Source: Companilactobacillus musae
GTDB lineage: Bacteria > Bacillota > Bacilli > Lactobacillales > Lactobacillaceae
Length of the DNA stretch: 64,000 nucleotides
NCBI RefSeq assembly: GCF_003967595.1
Contig: NZ_BIFW01000001.1
Coordinates: 248,001-312,000 of the forward strand
Reading direction: 5' to 3'
The translations under genes were made by a program, and so were the position numbers. Positions within the stretch are counted from its first letter, which is position 1. Every line of letters begins with the position of its first letter. Shown one piece after another: positions 1-9,334 of the stretch. The notes under the pieces were generated by a model. The model was not told the origin of the DNA, did no database searches, and worked only from the letters and a program-made list of their open reading frames with translations.

Positions 1-1110
1 ACCAACTTGACCAGCACCGGCCATAGCTAGGATAGGTAGAAGTAAAGTTGAACCAGTTTTATCAATCATTTCAATATGAATAGGAGTAAGAATTTGGTGA
101 AGTCCTAACATAACCATTGGTAGGAAGAATAATCCGAGAATAAATCCAGAGAAAGCTCCACCAACTTTTAGAACCCACATAATAGAACCAACCAATGAAT
201 CGGAAACGACACCAGCAATTGGCATAACGATGAAGATGGTAAAGATACCGACCGCTAGAAGTGAGATCGTGGGTGTAACAATAATATCAATAGAATCGGG
301 AATAACTTTGTGCAATCTCTTTTCGATCATTGCTAAAATCCAAACTGAGAAAATAACACCGATGATACCACCTTGACCGGCGGAAAGAGCTTGGCCGTTG
401 AAGATATTTTGTAAAGGCGTTTTAGGATCAACCCCGGCTAATAGTGTAACCGCACCGATCACACCACCGAGACCAGGAGTAGCACCAAATTCTTCAGCAG
501 AATTGATACCAACATAAATTGCTAGATAAGCAAAGACACCATTTTTAATGACATTTAAAACGGTAATAAATTCATTCCAGTTTTTGCCGATATCGCCAGC
601 CACCATCATATTAGAAAGAACAGCAGCGATACCACCAATTAAACCAGCACCAACGAAAACGGGAATCAAAGGTACGAAGATGTTAGAAATTGACTTTAAA
701 ACAGCCTTAGTTTTTGAAGGCTTGATCTTCTTCTTTTGTTGAGCCTTAAATTCAGCAGCTTTTTCAGTAACTTCAGCCTTAGCCTTTTGATGTTCAGTCA
801 TGTGCGATTCATCAGTATTGTTGTCTAAATCTTTGGGAAATTCTTGACCTAACTTCACGCCGACTTGATCGATCATTACTTGAGCTACTTTATTAACAAG
901 TCCCGGGCCAACAACAACTTGAAGAGTATCTTCTTGAACGACACCTAATACTCCTTCAATTGCCTTTAACTTTTCCATATCGACCTTATCGTAATCTCTA
1001 ATGGTCATTCTTACTCTAGTCATACAGTGAATGAGCTTTTCAACATTTTGGGGACCGCCAACAGCAGCGTAGATCTCACGTGCAAGGCGTTCTTCTTTTT
1101 TCTCAGCCAT
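1..1110 (-). CDS. murP: PTS EIIBC, MurNAc-type transporter (3' end beyond window)
   Basis: Membrane component of a phosphotransferase system, probably importing N-acetylmuramic acid or a MurNAc-containing disaccharide as the 6-phosphate. The frame starts at the ATG at 1110, with TCCTCC (AGGAGG on the coding strand) just upstream, and runs off the left edge, so the C-terminus is missing. The N-terminal EIIB domain has the phospho-acceptor Cys29 in [11 protein letters not shown] charged Lys/Ala-rich linker (about residues 100-135) leads into EIIC transmembrane segments with Gly-rich loops. It is third in the mupG-murQ-murP operon and begins 3 bases after the murQ stop. Glucosidic substrate specificity cannot be read from sequence alone; the assignment rests mainly on its neighbours. 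Confidence 0.85.
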   Translation of the reverse strand, partial: MAEKKEERLAREIYAAVGGPQNVEKLIHCMTRVRMTIRDYDKVDMEKLKAIEGVLGVVQEDTLQVVVGPGLVNKVAQVMIDQVGVKLGQEFPKDLDNNTDESHMTEHQKAKAEVTEKAAEFKAQQKKKIKPSKTKAVLKSISNIFVPLIPVFVGAGLIGGIAAVLSNMMVAGDIGKNWNEFITVLNVIKNGVFAYLAIYVGINSAEEFGATPGLGGVIGAVTLLAGVDPKTPLQNIFNGQALSAGQGGIIGVIFSVWILAMIEKRLHKVIPDSIDIIVTPTISLLAVGIFTIFIVMPIAGVVSDSLVGSIMWVLKVGGAFSGFILGLFFLPMVMLGLHQILTPIHIEMIDKTGSTLLLPILAMAGAGQVG

Positions 1111-1113
1111 AAT

Positions 1114-2010
1114 TTAATCCTCCTTCATAGCTTTTCTTACAAAGCCATCATTTTGTTTAAGATTTTTAATTGCAGTATCTTTATCTGTACCAGTTAAAAT
1201 CATGATGATAGCAACTTTGACATCTTTATTTGCTGCTAAGAAATTCTTTTCGGCAGTTTGATAACCACAATCAGTAGCTTGCATAATGATTCGTTTAGAA
1301 CGTTCAACTAATTTGTCATTAGTAGGTTTAACATCAATCATTAAATTTTGATAAGCTTTGCCTAATTTGATCATTGAAGTTGTAGAAATCATATTTAAAA
1401 TTAATTTCTGAGCAGTACCAGCCTTTAATCTGGTTGAGCCGGTCAAGACTTCTGGTCCGGTGACGACTTCAATAGGGCAGTCGGCAAATTTAGAAATTTC
1501 AGCATCCTTATTGCAAGAGATACTGATTGTAGCAGCTCCTACTTTTTGAGCATACTTCAAGGCTCCAATAACGTAAGGCGTACGACCACTAGCAGCCAAG
1601 CCAACGACTGAATCATTTTTGTTTAGTTGTAGATTTTTTAAATCTTCTTCAGCCAGGTTCACTGAATCCTCAGCACCTTCAACAGCTACAGTCATAGCAC
1701 TTTGACCACCAGCAATAAGCCCTTGGACTAGAGTGGGGTCAGTTCCAAAAGTTGGAACACATTCAGCGGCATCAAGTACTCCTAAGCGGCCACTAGTACC
1801 AGCACCGAGATAAATTAGACGGCCACCATTCTTAAACTGTTGAATAACTTTTTCCACGGCAGCTTCAATTTGAGGTAATTGCTCATGAATTCTTTGAGGA
1901 ACGGTTTGATCTTCAGAATTCATTAAATTTAGAATCTCAGCAACAGACATTGTATCTAACGTCATACTGTTGGGATTTCTAGTTTCAGTACTTAATTTTG
2001 CTAAATCCAT
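1114..2010 (-). CDS. murQ: N-acetylmuramic acid 6-phosphate etherase
   Basis: Cleaves the D-lactyl ether of MurNAc-6-phosphate to GlcNAc-6-phosphate and lactate in cytoplasmic cell-wall recycling. The 298 residues match the usual MurQ length. The SIS-fold phosphosugar site is seen as [15 protein letters not shown], followed by a second conserved block [12 protein letters not shown]. The N-terminus ([10 protein letters not shown]) is typical of the family. It lies 6 bases after mupG and 3 bases before murP, so the three genes are almost certainly co-transcribed. Confidence 0.95.
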   Translation of the reverse strand: MDLAKLSTETRNPNSMTLDTMSVAEILNLMNSEDQTVPQRIHEQLPQIEAAVEKVIQQFKNGGRLIYLGAGTSGRLGVLDAAECVPTFGTDPTLVQGLIAGGQSAMTVAVEGAEDSVNLAEEDLKNLQLNKNDSVVGLAASGRTPYVIGALKYAQKVGAATISISCNKDAEISKFADCPIEVVTGPEVLTGSTRLKAGTAQKLILNMISTTSMIKLGKAYQNLMIDVKPTNDKLVERSKRIIMQATDCGYQTAEKNFLAANKDVKVAIIMILTGTDKDTAIKNLKQNDGFVRKAMKED

Positions 2011-2016
2011 ATCTCC

Positions 2017-3054
2017 TTACTCCTTTTTATTAATTGTAAAAGCACTATTAGCGCTGATAAATGGTAATAGTTGAATCGAAGCTTGATCCAAATGGCCTAA
2101 GACATTGACTTTTTCATCAAGTGGCAAGTCCTTTTTGGTCAACTGTACCTCTCCCATGTAACGACCATAATTTTGGTTGTCGATTGTAATAGAACCTGCA
2201 TTGCGAGGGATGCTTTGTGTAGGTAGAACAATATCTTTATTCAAAGCATTCATTCCACGACTTTCAACAACACGGATTACATCAGCAGCAGGGTCGGGAC
2301 GGTTGTGTAGGACCTTCTTTAATAGGTAATCTGGAAAATCAGAGCTTTTTTTAATATTTAGATCCAAAATATCTTTATCAAAATAGTCGTCAAACTTTTC
2401 TTGCATATTTAAACTTAATCTAGGATCACCGATAAAGATTTTGTCGACTTGATCATTTTGCAATTGAATTGCAGATGCCAAGAGGTTTTGATGACGTTGT
2501 GATTCTAGTGTAGGCAAGCCAGTATATATTGGCCCCCGAAGTGTTTGATCTCCAGGGATAAAAGCTTGCGTCGTAATGCCCAATTGTTTGAACCAGAGAT
2601 TTTTCTCTTTAAACCATTGGCTGTCTAATCCAGTTTCTGGACGAGGATAGAAATTGTGCCAAGCCTCAATGTTATCGAAATTAGCTTGGTATTTTTTGAG
2701 TTCTAAAATATCCTGTTCATTTAAAGTACTAGCATTTAACGCCAAAGGATTCTTTTGTGACATTTGAGCAATTGTTTGATTAGTAAAACCATCATCAAGA
2801 CGTAATTTAAATGCAGGTAGATCAGCAGGTAGGTTAGCGAGTGTCTTTTGATCGATGTCAATAAAAACATTTAGATTTAATTCAGCAGTGTAATTTAAAA
2901 AGATTCTTAGACGTTGAGCGTAGGCTGTTTGGTCGTCTTCAGGAATATGTAGTGAAGTAAATATTTTATTAAAATGATGTTGTTGCATACTGTGAATATA
3001 GTTTTTATCATCTTGATTGAGATCATGATCTAAATAATATGAAAAACCTAACAT
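2017..3054 (-). CDS. mupG: 6-phospho-N-acetylmuramidase (MupG, DUF871 family)
   Basis: DUF871-family protein; S. aureus MupG hydrolyses MurNAc-6P-GlcNAc disaccharide inside the cell, feeding MurQ. The N-terminal half is TIM-barrel-like (MLGFSYYLD, later FIDIDQKTL) and the C-terminal half is a cyclophilin-like domain, as in the family. I place the start at the ATG at 3054 because AGGAGGTG lies 8-9 bases upstream; the upstream in-frame GTG at 3066 overlaps that ribosome binding site. This gives 345 residues. First gene of the operon; a cre-like site lies about 25 bases upstream. Confidence 0.88.
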   Translation of the reverse strand: MLGFSYYLDHDLNQDDKNYIHSMQQHHFNKIFTSLHIPEDDQTAYAQRLRIFLNYTAELNLNVFIDIDQKTLANLPADLPAFKLRLDDGFTNQTIAQMSQKNPLALNASTLNEQDILELKKYQANFDNIEAWHNFYPRPETGLDSQWFKEKNLWFKQLGITTQAFIPGDQTLRGPIYTGLPTLESQRHQNLLASAIQLQNDQVDKIFIGDPRLSLNMQEKFDDYFDKDILDLNIKKSSDFPDYLLKKVLHNRPDPAADVIRVVESRGMNALNKDIVLPTQSIPRNAGSITIDNQNYGRYMGEVQLTKKDLPLDEKVNVLGHLDQASIQLLPFISANSAFTINKKE

Positions 3055-3076
3055 AAAATGGAACACCTCCTCTTTA

Positions 3077-3091
3077 TTGAAAACGCTTAAC
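3077..3091 (-). promoter_or_regulatory. cre-like catabolite repression site
   Basis: TTGAAAACGCTTAAC matches the CcpA operator consensus TGWAARCGYTWNCW at 12 of 14 positions (the two mismatches are at the right end). It sits between the ribosome binding site of mupG and the upstream AT-rich region, where CcpA would block transcription. Control of amino-sugar PTS operons by CcpA is usual in lactobacilli; binding here is inferred. Confidence 0.5.
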
Positions 3092-3268
3092 TTACAAGAA
3101 ATATCATATAACCGTTGAAATAAAATTACAATATAATTTAAGAAAACATTATAAAAATGAAATAAAAATACAAGAAACCGCTAGTACTGATTTGCCAAGA
3201 GTTTCTTGTATTTTTGGAATTATTTGTGATTGATTTAAAGGTATGGTTAGGAATTTTTGAAGGAGATG

Positions 3269-3382
3269 ATGTTTTACAAATATATGAGTGTATTTAATAT
3301 CCTAGTAGAAGATGCCGTCAGATTTATGACTGTTCTGAACTATTGTTTGCCAACATTGTTTAAAGGGATGCTTGACCAATAG
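3269..3382 (+). CDS. Possible 37-residue small protein
   Basis: A short frame lies in the otherwise empty 390-base gap between mupG and ogt. The ATG at 3269 has AAGGAG directly upstream, though an overlapping ATG at 3266 makes the spacing short (3 bases from GGAG). The peptide is hydrophobic-aromatic (starts MFYKYMSVFN, ends GMLDQ) with one possible membrane helix. I recognise no family. It could be a chance frame or the remnant of a larger gene. Confidence 0.3.
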   Translation: MFYKYMSVFNILVEDAVRFMTVLNYCLPTLFKGMLDQ

Positions 3383-3457
3383 ACCTTGAATGAAAGTACA
3401 AGATTTTTAAATAGACTTTAGCTTATAATAAGGCTACATAAAAGCTGGTGAATAAAT

Positions 3458-3958
3458 ATGAAAAAGATCTACTATCATGTATTTGAAATTCAAAATCATA
3501 GTTACCTATTGGGAGTAACTGATAAAGGGTTAGCATTTGTAGGTTCCTGGGATCAGGGAATTGCGGAGTTAAAACAGTTTTATCCTGAAGCTATCCTCGA
3601 AGATGACTTTGAACATGTTATTAAATATGAAAAACAATTAGAAGAATATTTAGAAGGTTCGCGTGAAGAATTTACATTTATGTTGGATACTTCTGGGACA
3701 ACCTTTCAGGAGGCTGTTTGGCAAGAGTTAAAAAGAATACCTTATGGAGAAGTAAGCAATTATACAAAGATAGCTAAGGCGATTAATAAACCAAAAGCAG
3801 TTAGAGCTGTAGGCACCGCAATTGGTAAAAATCCTGTATTGATAGTTGTTCCATGCCATCGAGTTTTGACTAAAACTGGTGATTTAGGTGGTTATCGTGG
3901 AGGAATTAAAATGAAGCGGGCTTTATTAGATTTAGAAACAAAGTTTTGCAGACAATAA
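3458..3958 (+). CDS. ogt: Methylated-DNA-protein-cysteine methyltransferase
   Basis: Repairs O6-alkylguanine by suicidal transfer of the alkyl group to its own cysteine. The active-site motif VPCHRVL is present with Cys at about residue 133; the preceding VRAVGTAIGKNP and the YGEVSNYTKIA helix-turn-helix segment are typical. The length of 166 residues is normal for the Ogt class without an Ada domain. The upstream ribosome binding site is weak (GGTG). It is followed 136 bases later by recQ on the same strand. Confidence 0.93.
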   Translation: MKKIYYHVFEIQNHSYLLGVTDKGLAFVGSWDQGIAELKQFYPEAILEDDFEHVIKYEKQLEEYLEGSREEFTFMLDTSGTTFQEAVWQELKRIPYGEVSNYTKIAKAINKPKAVRAVGTAIGKNPVLIVVPCHRVLTKTGDLGGYRGGIKMKRALLDLETKFCRQ

Positions 3959-4094
3959 TCCTTACGTAATTTTATTTGAGTTGATTTTAAGTAGTGCTGG
4001 TGTGCGATTGAAATGATAGTTCGGTATGCAATTAGAAAATAATTTATGCTATGCTTTACCTATATTATTTTTGGCAAATGAGGAGTATTTAACT

Positions 4095-5891
4095 TTGAAT
4101 TTAGAAGCTACCTTAAAAGAAGAATTTGGTTACGATACTTTTCGACCAGGTCAAAGAGAACTGATAGAAAAAGTTATGGCCGGTCAAAAAGCCATGGGAA
4201 TTATGCCTACTGGTGGTGGTAAGTCAATTTGCTATCAATTACCAGCTACTATTTTGCCAGGATTAACATTGGTTGTTTCGCCATTGATTTCATTGATGAA
4301 AGATCAAGTTGATAGTTTGATTGAAGCGGGTATTCCTGCTACCTATTTAAATAGCACTGTAGAATGGCATGATCGTGAAGAAAGAATGCGCTATATTGAA
4401 AGTGGTGCAGTAAAGTTATTATTCGTAGCTCCTGAAAAGATTGTTGATGATGAGTTTTACAGTTGGCTTTCCGCTTTGGACATTTCTTTGGTTGCAATTG
4501 ATGAAGCTCACGTATTGTCCTCTTGGGGACATGACTTTCGTAATAGCTATCTTAAAATGGTTCAGCCACTACAAGAATTACCAGGCAATCCTGCTTGGTT
4601 AGCCTTGACAGCAACGGCAACTGAACAAGTTCAAGATGATTTAGCTAATATCCTAAAGATTCCGACTGATAATATTATTAAAACGGGATTCGATCGTGAT
4701 AATTTGGCTTTAAAAATTGAGCGTGGGGTTGATAAGTCGGAGTTCGTTTTAAACTATGTGAAAGCCCATATGGATGAATCAGGTATCATTTATGCGGGAC
4801 GTCGTGAAGATGTTGATAATATTTATAGCTTTTTGAAAGCTAATGATGTTAAAGTTGGACGATATCATGCAGGTTTAAGCGATGAGGAACGACATGCTCA
4901 ACAAGAAGATTTTCTTTTTGATCGTATTAATGTAATTGTAGCGACTAATGCTTTTGGAATGGGAATTAATAAGACTAATGTACGTTATGTTCTACATTTT
5001 ACGATTCCGGGAACTATTGAAAGTTATTATCAAGAGGTTGGTCGTGCTGGGCGTGATGGTTTACCAGCTGAAGCTATTTTGCTATATGCTCCAGTTGATT
5101 TGAGATTACATCAGTTCTTTATTGATAAATCACTAGGTGATGATCAATACAAATTGAGTTTGAAGAATAAGCTTTTCGAAATGAGCCGTTATGCTGAGAC
5201 GGAAAGCTGTTTGATGAAATTTATCCTCGATTACTTTGGCGAAAAAAATACAGAAGTCTGTGGTCGCTGTTCTAATTGTTTGGACGATCGTGAAGTTGTT
5301 GATGTAACGTCTGATGCTCAAAAGGTTCTTAGCTGTATTGTACGAATGAACCAGCGATTTGGTAAAAAAGTTGTAACGCGAGTTTTAGTTGGAAAAGATG
5401 ATGTTGCTAATGACTGGCATCATTTTGAAAAGCTATCGACCTTTGGTATTTTTAAGGATAGAACCTTGAAAGAAACTAGTCGTCTGATTGATTTTCTTTT
5501 TGCAAATGGTTTTTTAAGCAGTAGTGGAGGTGAGTATCCTACTTTGCTGTTGTCCAAAAAAGGCGTAGCTGTGTTGAAGGGACAACTGAATGTAGCACGA
5601 AAACAAGACTTTAAACAGCTTCCAACTCGTAAGCCAATGGTAGACGATGGAAGCTTTGACGTGGCTTTGTTTGAAAAGCTACGCGAGTTAAGGACCAAGT
5701 TTGCTCGAAAGCAAGCTTTGCCACCATTTATGATTTTCTCTGATAAAACTCTAAAGGACATGTGTGTTCGAATTCCAACTAATAGTCAGGAGTTTCTTGC
5801 CGTCAGTGGTGTGGGTAAGGTTAAATTAGAACAATATGGTGAAAGCTTTATTAATGAGATTAAGGAATATCAAACAAGTACAGTAAGTTAA
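4095..5891 (+). CDS. recQ: ATP-dependent DNA helicase RecQ
   Basis: 3'-5' DNA helicase for repair and replication-fork processing. Motif 0 (FGYDTFRPGQ), Walker A (PTGGGKS), DEAH box (IDEAHVLSSWG), motif VI (QEVGRAGRDG), the RecQ zinc site (CGRCSNC) and a C-terminal HRDC domain are all visible. The frame is open from an ATG at 4026, but no ribosome binding site precedes that ATG and the extra 23 residues are unlike RecQ. The TTG at 4095 has GAGGAG 9 bases upstream and gives the usual N-terminus, so I prefer it (598 residues). A hairpin terminator follows the stop. Confidence 0.93.
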   Translation: MNLEATLKEEFGYDTFRPGQRELIEKVMAGQKAMGIMPTGGGKSICYQLPATILPGLTLVVSPLISLMKDQVDSLIEAGIPATYLNSTVEWHDREERMRYIESGAVKLLFVAPEKIVDDEFYSWLSALDISLVAIDEAHVLSSWGHDFRNSYLKMVQPLQELPGNPAWLALTATATEQVQDDLANILKIPTDNIIKTGFDRDNLALKIERGVDKSEFVLNYVKAHMDESGIIYAGRREDVDNIYSFLKANDVKVGRYHAGLSDEERHAQQEDFLFDRINVIVATNAFGMGINKTNVRYVLHFTIPGTIESYYQEVGRAGRDGLPAEAILLYAPVDLRLHQFFIDKSLGDDQYKLSLKNKLFEMSRYAETESCLMKFILDYFGEKNTEVCGRCSNCLDDREVVDVTSDAQKVLSCIVRMNQRFGKKVVTRVLVGKDDVANDWHHFEKLSTFGIFKDRTLKETSRLIDFLFANGFLSSSGGEYPTLLLSKKGVAVLKGQLNVARKQDFKQLPTRKPMVDDGSFDVALFEKLRELRTKFARKQALPPFMIFSDKTLKDMCVRIPTNSQEFLAVSGVGKVKLEQYGESFINEIKEYQTSTVS

Positions 5892-5898
5892 AAATAGA

Positions 5899-5929
5899 GA
5901 AGTAGTCAAATCAATGACTACTTTTTTTA
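5899..5929 (+). terminator. Intrinsic terminator of recQ
   Basis: Stem AGTAGTCA / TGACTACT (5901-5908 with 5915-5922), 6-base loop, then a run of T at 5922-5928. Confidence 0.85.
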
Positions 5930-6314
5930 TGATTTATAAAATAGGGTGTAGTAATAAAAGTTTTAGGAAAACATAGCAAAAAAGACAAACGGCTTTATAT
6001 CAATGGTTTAGGGGAGTTTATTAACTCAATAAATCTAAAAGAGGCTTGAAAAAAGTAAAATAAGCATGGTAGGAAGGTGCTGAGAGGCGAGTTCTATGAA
6101 AGTATAATGAAGAACTCATGGTTAAATATAATGCAAAAAGGTCAATAAATGAACTTGATTTATTCAAATGGTTGCTTTTTTTTGTAAAAAGCAATATTAA
6201 ATAAAATGTTTTACGAAAACATAAAATATAAAAACAAAATTCAAACTGCCACACCGTTAATTTAGACCTAAAATGCTGTAAAATTAAAGTAGGGACCAAA
6301 GAGGGGGTAAAAAC
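5930..6314. other. AT-rich intergenic region with two small hairpins
   Basis: No supported gene. It holds a 9-bp stem (TTGCTTTTT at 6172-6180 with AAAAAGCAA at 6186-6194) and a 7-bp stem (ATGTTTT / AAAACAT, 6206-6222). GAGGGGG just before 6315 is the ribosome binding site of the next gene. Confidence 0.5.
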
Positions 6315-7178
6315 TTGAAAAAAATAGCATTAATTTCAGACATTCACGGTAACCTCACTGCCTTCAAACATGTCGTTGCCGATGCTGAACAACAAAATGT
6401 TTCAGAATACTGGTTTTTAGGTGACCTTTTAATGCCTGGACCAGGAACTAATTCAATTTTAAAACTTCTGAACGAAATTAATACTACCCGCATGATCCGT
6501 GGAAATTGGGACGATTTCCTTTTTGAAGATATCTTATCTATTAGCAAACAGTACATCGATGAGCCCCAAACTACCTATATTGTTGAGCTTATTAAGTACG
6601 TCTCCACTCACATCAACCCTGAATATCTTCAGCAAATGCGCCAATGGCCTATATCTTCCGAAATATCTATAAGTGGTTTGAATATTCTCTTAGCCCATAA
6701 CTATCCAACTAAGAATTATGGACATGAATTACTACCTTATGAAAAACAAGCCAATTTTGATAAGCTTCTTTTTAATAAACCATATGATATTGCAATTTAT
6801 GGTCACACACACCATCAAGTACTCAGAACTAGCAGCAATGATCAATTGATTGTTAATCCTGGTTCCATTGGTCAACCATATACGTCCTGGAATAAATTTG
6901 GTGCTGACAGACGCGCTCAGTACACAATTTTAACTTTTGATGATACTGGTTATGGTGGAATTGACTTCAGAAAAGTTGACTATTCAATTAAATCTGAATT
7001 GCAGTTTGCACAAGAAAATAATTTGCCATTCTATGAGCTATATGAGCGGATTTTTACAGATGGCAAAGCATTTACGCATAATAATGTAGCTCTTAACCAA
7101 CAAATTAAAAAATATCGTTATAAACAAGATGTTCTTAAATATCTGGAACTTTTAGCTAATTCTAGAGAAAATACATAA
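6315..7178 (+). CDS. Calcineurin-like metallophosphoesterase (YfcE-like)
   Basis: Dinuclear-metal phosphoesterase; the substrate is unknown. The ligand motifs appear in order: SDIHGN (near residue 8), GDLLMPG, GNWDD, AHNYP and GHTHH, then NPGSIGQP. The start is a TTG at 6315 with GAGGGGG upstream. The 287 residues are longer than the roughly 180 of YfcE, with an extra helical C-terminal segment, so this belongs to a longer lactobacillus group. It stands alone between intergenic regions. Confidence 0.85.
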   Translation: MKKIALISDIHGNLTAFKHVVADAEQQNVSEYWFLGDLLMPGPGTNSILKLLNEINTTRMIRGNWDDFLFEDILSISKQYIDEPQTTYIVELIKYVSTHINPEYLQQMRQWPISSEISISGLNILLAHNYPTKNYGHELLPYEKQANFDKLLFNKPYDIAIYGHTHHQVLRTSSNDQLIVNPGSIGQPYTSWNKFGADRRAQYTILTFDDTGYGGIDFRKVDYSIKSELQFAQENNLPFYELYERIFTDGKAFTHNNVALNQQIKKYRYKQDVLKYLELLANSRENT

Positions 7179-7633
7179 CTTCTTATAATACATATTATGT
7201 AACCTTGAATATTTAAAAAGAGTCCTATTCTTGTTATTTTACTAATTTTAGCTATTCTGCTTTTTTCCATCTATCTGTATGTATCCTATCTGTTCTTTAA
7301 TTGATTAAATAAAAGAAAAAATAAAAACACCTCAATCAACATATTATGATCGGGGTGTTTTTCGATTACTAGTGCAATAAAACTCTGATGAAGTCTGTGA
7401 ATAGTAAAAATTAATGTAATACATAAAAATAACCATAAAATGCGCGCAAACAACATATTTAGATTATAAAAAATCGAAAGTTTGCTACTAACCCTAGAAT
7501 TTCTATATTTATGTGATGAGGAACATATATTAACAAAATTGTATTCTGAATTGTTATTTAAACCTATGCTTCGACAAATCAAGAATTATATGTTCTCTTT
7601 CACATATCTAGCACATATTATCATTATGATATA
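7179..7633. other. Intergenic region, no convincing gene
   Basis: About 455 bases between convergent genes. Apart from the terminator at 7323-7362 I see only AT-rich sequence. The open frames here are hydrophobic, lack ribosome binding sites and read through the hairpin, so I do not call them. Confidence 0.5.
7323..7362. terminator. Bidirectional hairpin terminator
   Basis: AAAAACACC (7323-7331) pairs with GGTGTTTTT (7354-7362); A-run and T-run on the two sides let it act in both directions between the convergent phosphoesterase and DHA2 exporter genes. Confidence 0.65.
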
Positions 7634-9022
7634 TTATTTCTTTACTAAATACTTCTTTTTTGTAGGAAATGAAAACATTATTGGTAATAATACTATCAAA
7701 ACTGGAATCCACATATTATATATCGATAGATATGCATGATTAAGTTTAGTTAGATCTATAATTCTTAAAGCCTTTATATTTGAACTCATCATTGATAAAA
7801 ATACGGATACACCTAAAACCGAACCTATTTGTCTCACCACGCTAATGACACTTTGTGACGATGTAAGTAATGATCCACTGAAATTAGAAGCGGCCAATAC
7901 ATTTATTGGACCTGCAATTATACCAAATCCAATACCTAGTATAAGCAATGCTACAGAAAGCCAAGAAGAACTCGCTGCTCCGTTCATTACAATCAAAATG
8001 TAAGCCAACAATATACTAATCATACCAACAAGAACTAATAATCTTGGTCCTAATTTATTGATGACCAGGCTGCCTAATCCTCCGAATGCAAATACAGTTA
8101 AAGACATTGGTAATAAAATTAATGCTGCTTCCAACTCTGTTTTGTGATCTACATTTGTTAAAAAACTTGGAATAACAACCACGACTCCTATATAAAAAAA
8201 TTGTGCTAGTAAAGCGACAATTGCAGATGCGGAGAAATCCTTAACTTTAAATAAACTTAGATTTATCATCGGATGTCTCACAGTTCTTTCTACAAATATG
8301 AAAAGACTTATTAAAACAATACTAAGTAGAAAACACATAACAGTTTTAAAATTTTGAATTCCCCAATCTTTCAGTTTAATCAAACCAAGTGTTAGAAAAA
8401 ATAAACTCAGCATTGAGATAAGACTACCTACCCAATCGATTTTTTCTTTTAATTTTATGTCATTGTTAAAGTTCAAAGAAATACCGGATAAAAATATTCC
8501 AATAAGAACAATCGGAATATTCATTAAAAAGATCCAATGCCAGCCAAAAAAATCAGTGATGACCCCTCCTAATGTTGGTCCTATTGCAGCAGCCCCTCCT
8601 TGGGTCAATCCTAAAATAGCAACTATTTTAAAGCGATTCTTTATATTCCAAGTAGATAAACCTATGGCATTACCCAGTGGAAGTAAGATTGAAGCTCCCA
8701 AACTAGAAAAGATTCGTCCGATTATCAGATATACAAATGTGGTAGCAAAACCTGAAGATAAACTGCCTAGTCCAAATAGAACCAATCCAACAATATAGGT
8801 TTTGTTCTTTCCAAAAATATCACCAAATTTGCTTAAAGGGATTGTACATGTAGCGAATATAATCGTATAGATATTTAAGGCCCAAGAAAGCTGATTGTAA
8901 TCAACTTCAATTCCTCTTTGTATGGCTGGTAATGCTATATTCATAATCGTAGTATCGAGCATAACAAGAAATATTCCTAAGGCCATTGCTATTGTTATGC
9001 TTATTTTTTTATTCAAAATCAT
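7634..9022 (-). CDS. MFS drug exporter, DHA2 (EmrB/QacA) family
   Basis: Proton-coupled multidrug exporter of the 14-helix DHA2 type (462 residues). Visible family motifs are MLDTTIMNIALPAI in TM1 (motif D1), FGDIFGKNKTYI in the TM2-3 loop (motif A) and GPTLGGVITDFFGWHWIF at TM5 (motif C). The ATG at 9022 has GGAGGA upstream. It is transcribed divergently from a TetR-family gene, and the shared intergenic region carries repeated inverted-repeat operators, so the exporter is very likely repressed by that regulator. The substrate is unknown. Confidence 0.88.
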   Translation of the reverse strand: MILNKKISITIAMALGIFLVMLDTTIMNIALPAIQRGIEVDYNQLSWALNIYTIIFATCTIPLSKFGDIFGKNKTYIVGLVLFGLGSLSSGFATTFVYLIIGRIFSSLGASILLPLGNAIGLSTWNIKNRFKIVAILGLTQGGAAAIGPTLGGVITDFFGWHWIFLMNIPIVLIGIFLSGISLNFNNDIKLKEKIDWVGSLISMLSLFFLTLGLIKLKDWGIQNFKTVMCFLLSIVLISLFIFVERTVRHPMINLSLFKVKDFSASAIVALLAQFFYIGVVVVIPSFLTNVDHKTELEAALILLPMSLTVFAFGGLGSLVINKLGPRLLVLVGMISILLAYILIVMNGAASSSWLSVALLILGIGFGIIAGPINVLAASNFSGSLLTSSQSVISVVRQIGSVLGVSVFLSMMSSNIKALRIIDLTKLNHAYLSIYNMWIPVLIVLLPIMFSFPTKKKYLVKK

Positions 9023-9154
9023 TCCTCCATGGTAAATTTCAGTAATAGTTCTTTTGTTTACGAGCTATTACTCATATTAAATATTTTTAAAGTACAAAAA
9101 TATTACTAAATATGTTGATTTTCTATGGTCCAGAATAATTTAAGATAGTAATCT

Positions 9155-9193
9155 TCATATATCACCTCATATATGAGCAAAAGCTCATCTTTT
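9155..9193 (-). promoter_or_regulatory. Operator/promoter unit of the DHA2 exporter
   Basis: Read on the minus strand, GAGCTTTTGCTCATAT is followed after 6 bases by TGATATA. The same arrangement (GAGCTTGAGCTCATAT, 5 bases, TGATATA) occurs on the plus strand before the TetR gene. The core GAGC-AAAA-GCTC (9175-9186) is a clean inverted repeat. A TetR-family repressor is the obvious ligand; this is inference from position and symmetry. Confidence 0.6.
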
Positions 9194-9219
9194 AAACAAG
9201 AATATCAAAAGATGAGCTT
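9181..9219. repeat. 13-bp perfect inverted repeat in divergent promoter region
   Basis: AAGCTCATCTTTT (9181-9193) and AAAAGATGAGCTT (9207-9219) are perfectly complementary, separated by 13 bases. It overlaps the exporter-side operator. There is no T-run typical of a terminator on the plus side. It may be an extended operator or a hairpin in the exporter leader. Confidence 0.65.
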
Positions 9220-9260
9220 GAGAATGGCATTTTGCAAATAATATTAATTAGAATAATTCG

Positions 9261-9299
9261 CATAAACACGAGCTTGAGCTCATATTTATGTGATATACT
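9261..9299 (+). promoter_or_regulatory. Operator/promoter unit of the TetR gene
   Basis: An imperfect palindrome is centred at 9275/9276: CATAAA (9261-9266) with TTTATG (9285-9290), and GAGCT (9270-9274) with AGCTC (9277-9281). A -10-like TATACT follows at 9294-9299. The layout suggests autorepression by the TetR protein. Confidence 0.6.
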
Positions 9300-9334
9300 A
9301 AATTATTACAAAAAAATATAAATGAAGTGAAAAA

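Noticed and set aside
6021-6299. 92-residue open frame on the minus strand
   Set aside because: Composition is that of random AT-rich DNA, no ribosome binding site, and it crosses two hairpins.
7286-7582. 98-residue hydrophobic frame on the minus strand
   Set aside because: It reads through a terminator hairpin and has no ribosome binding site or known family.
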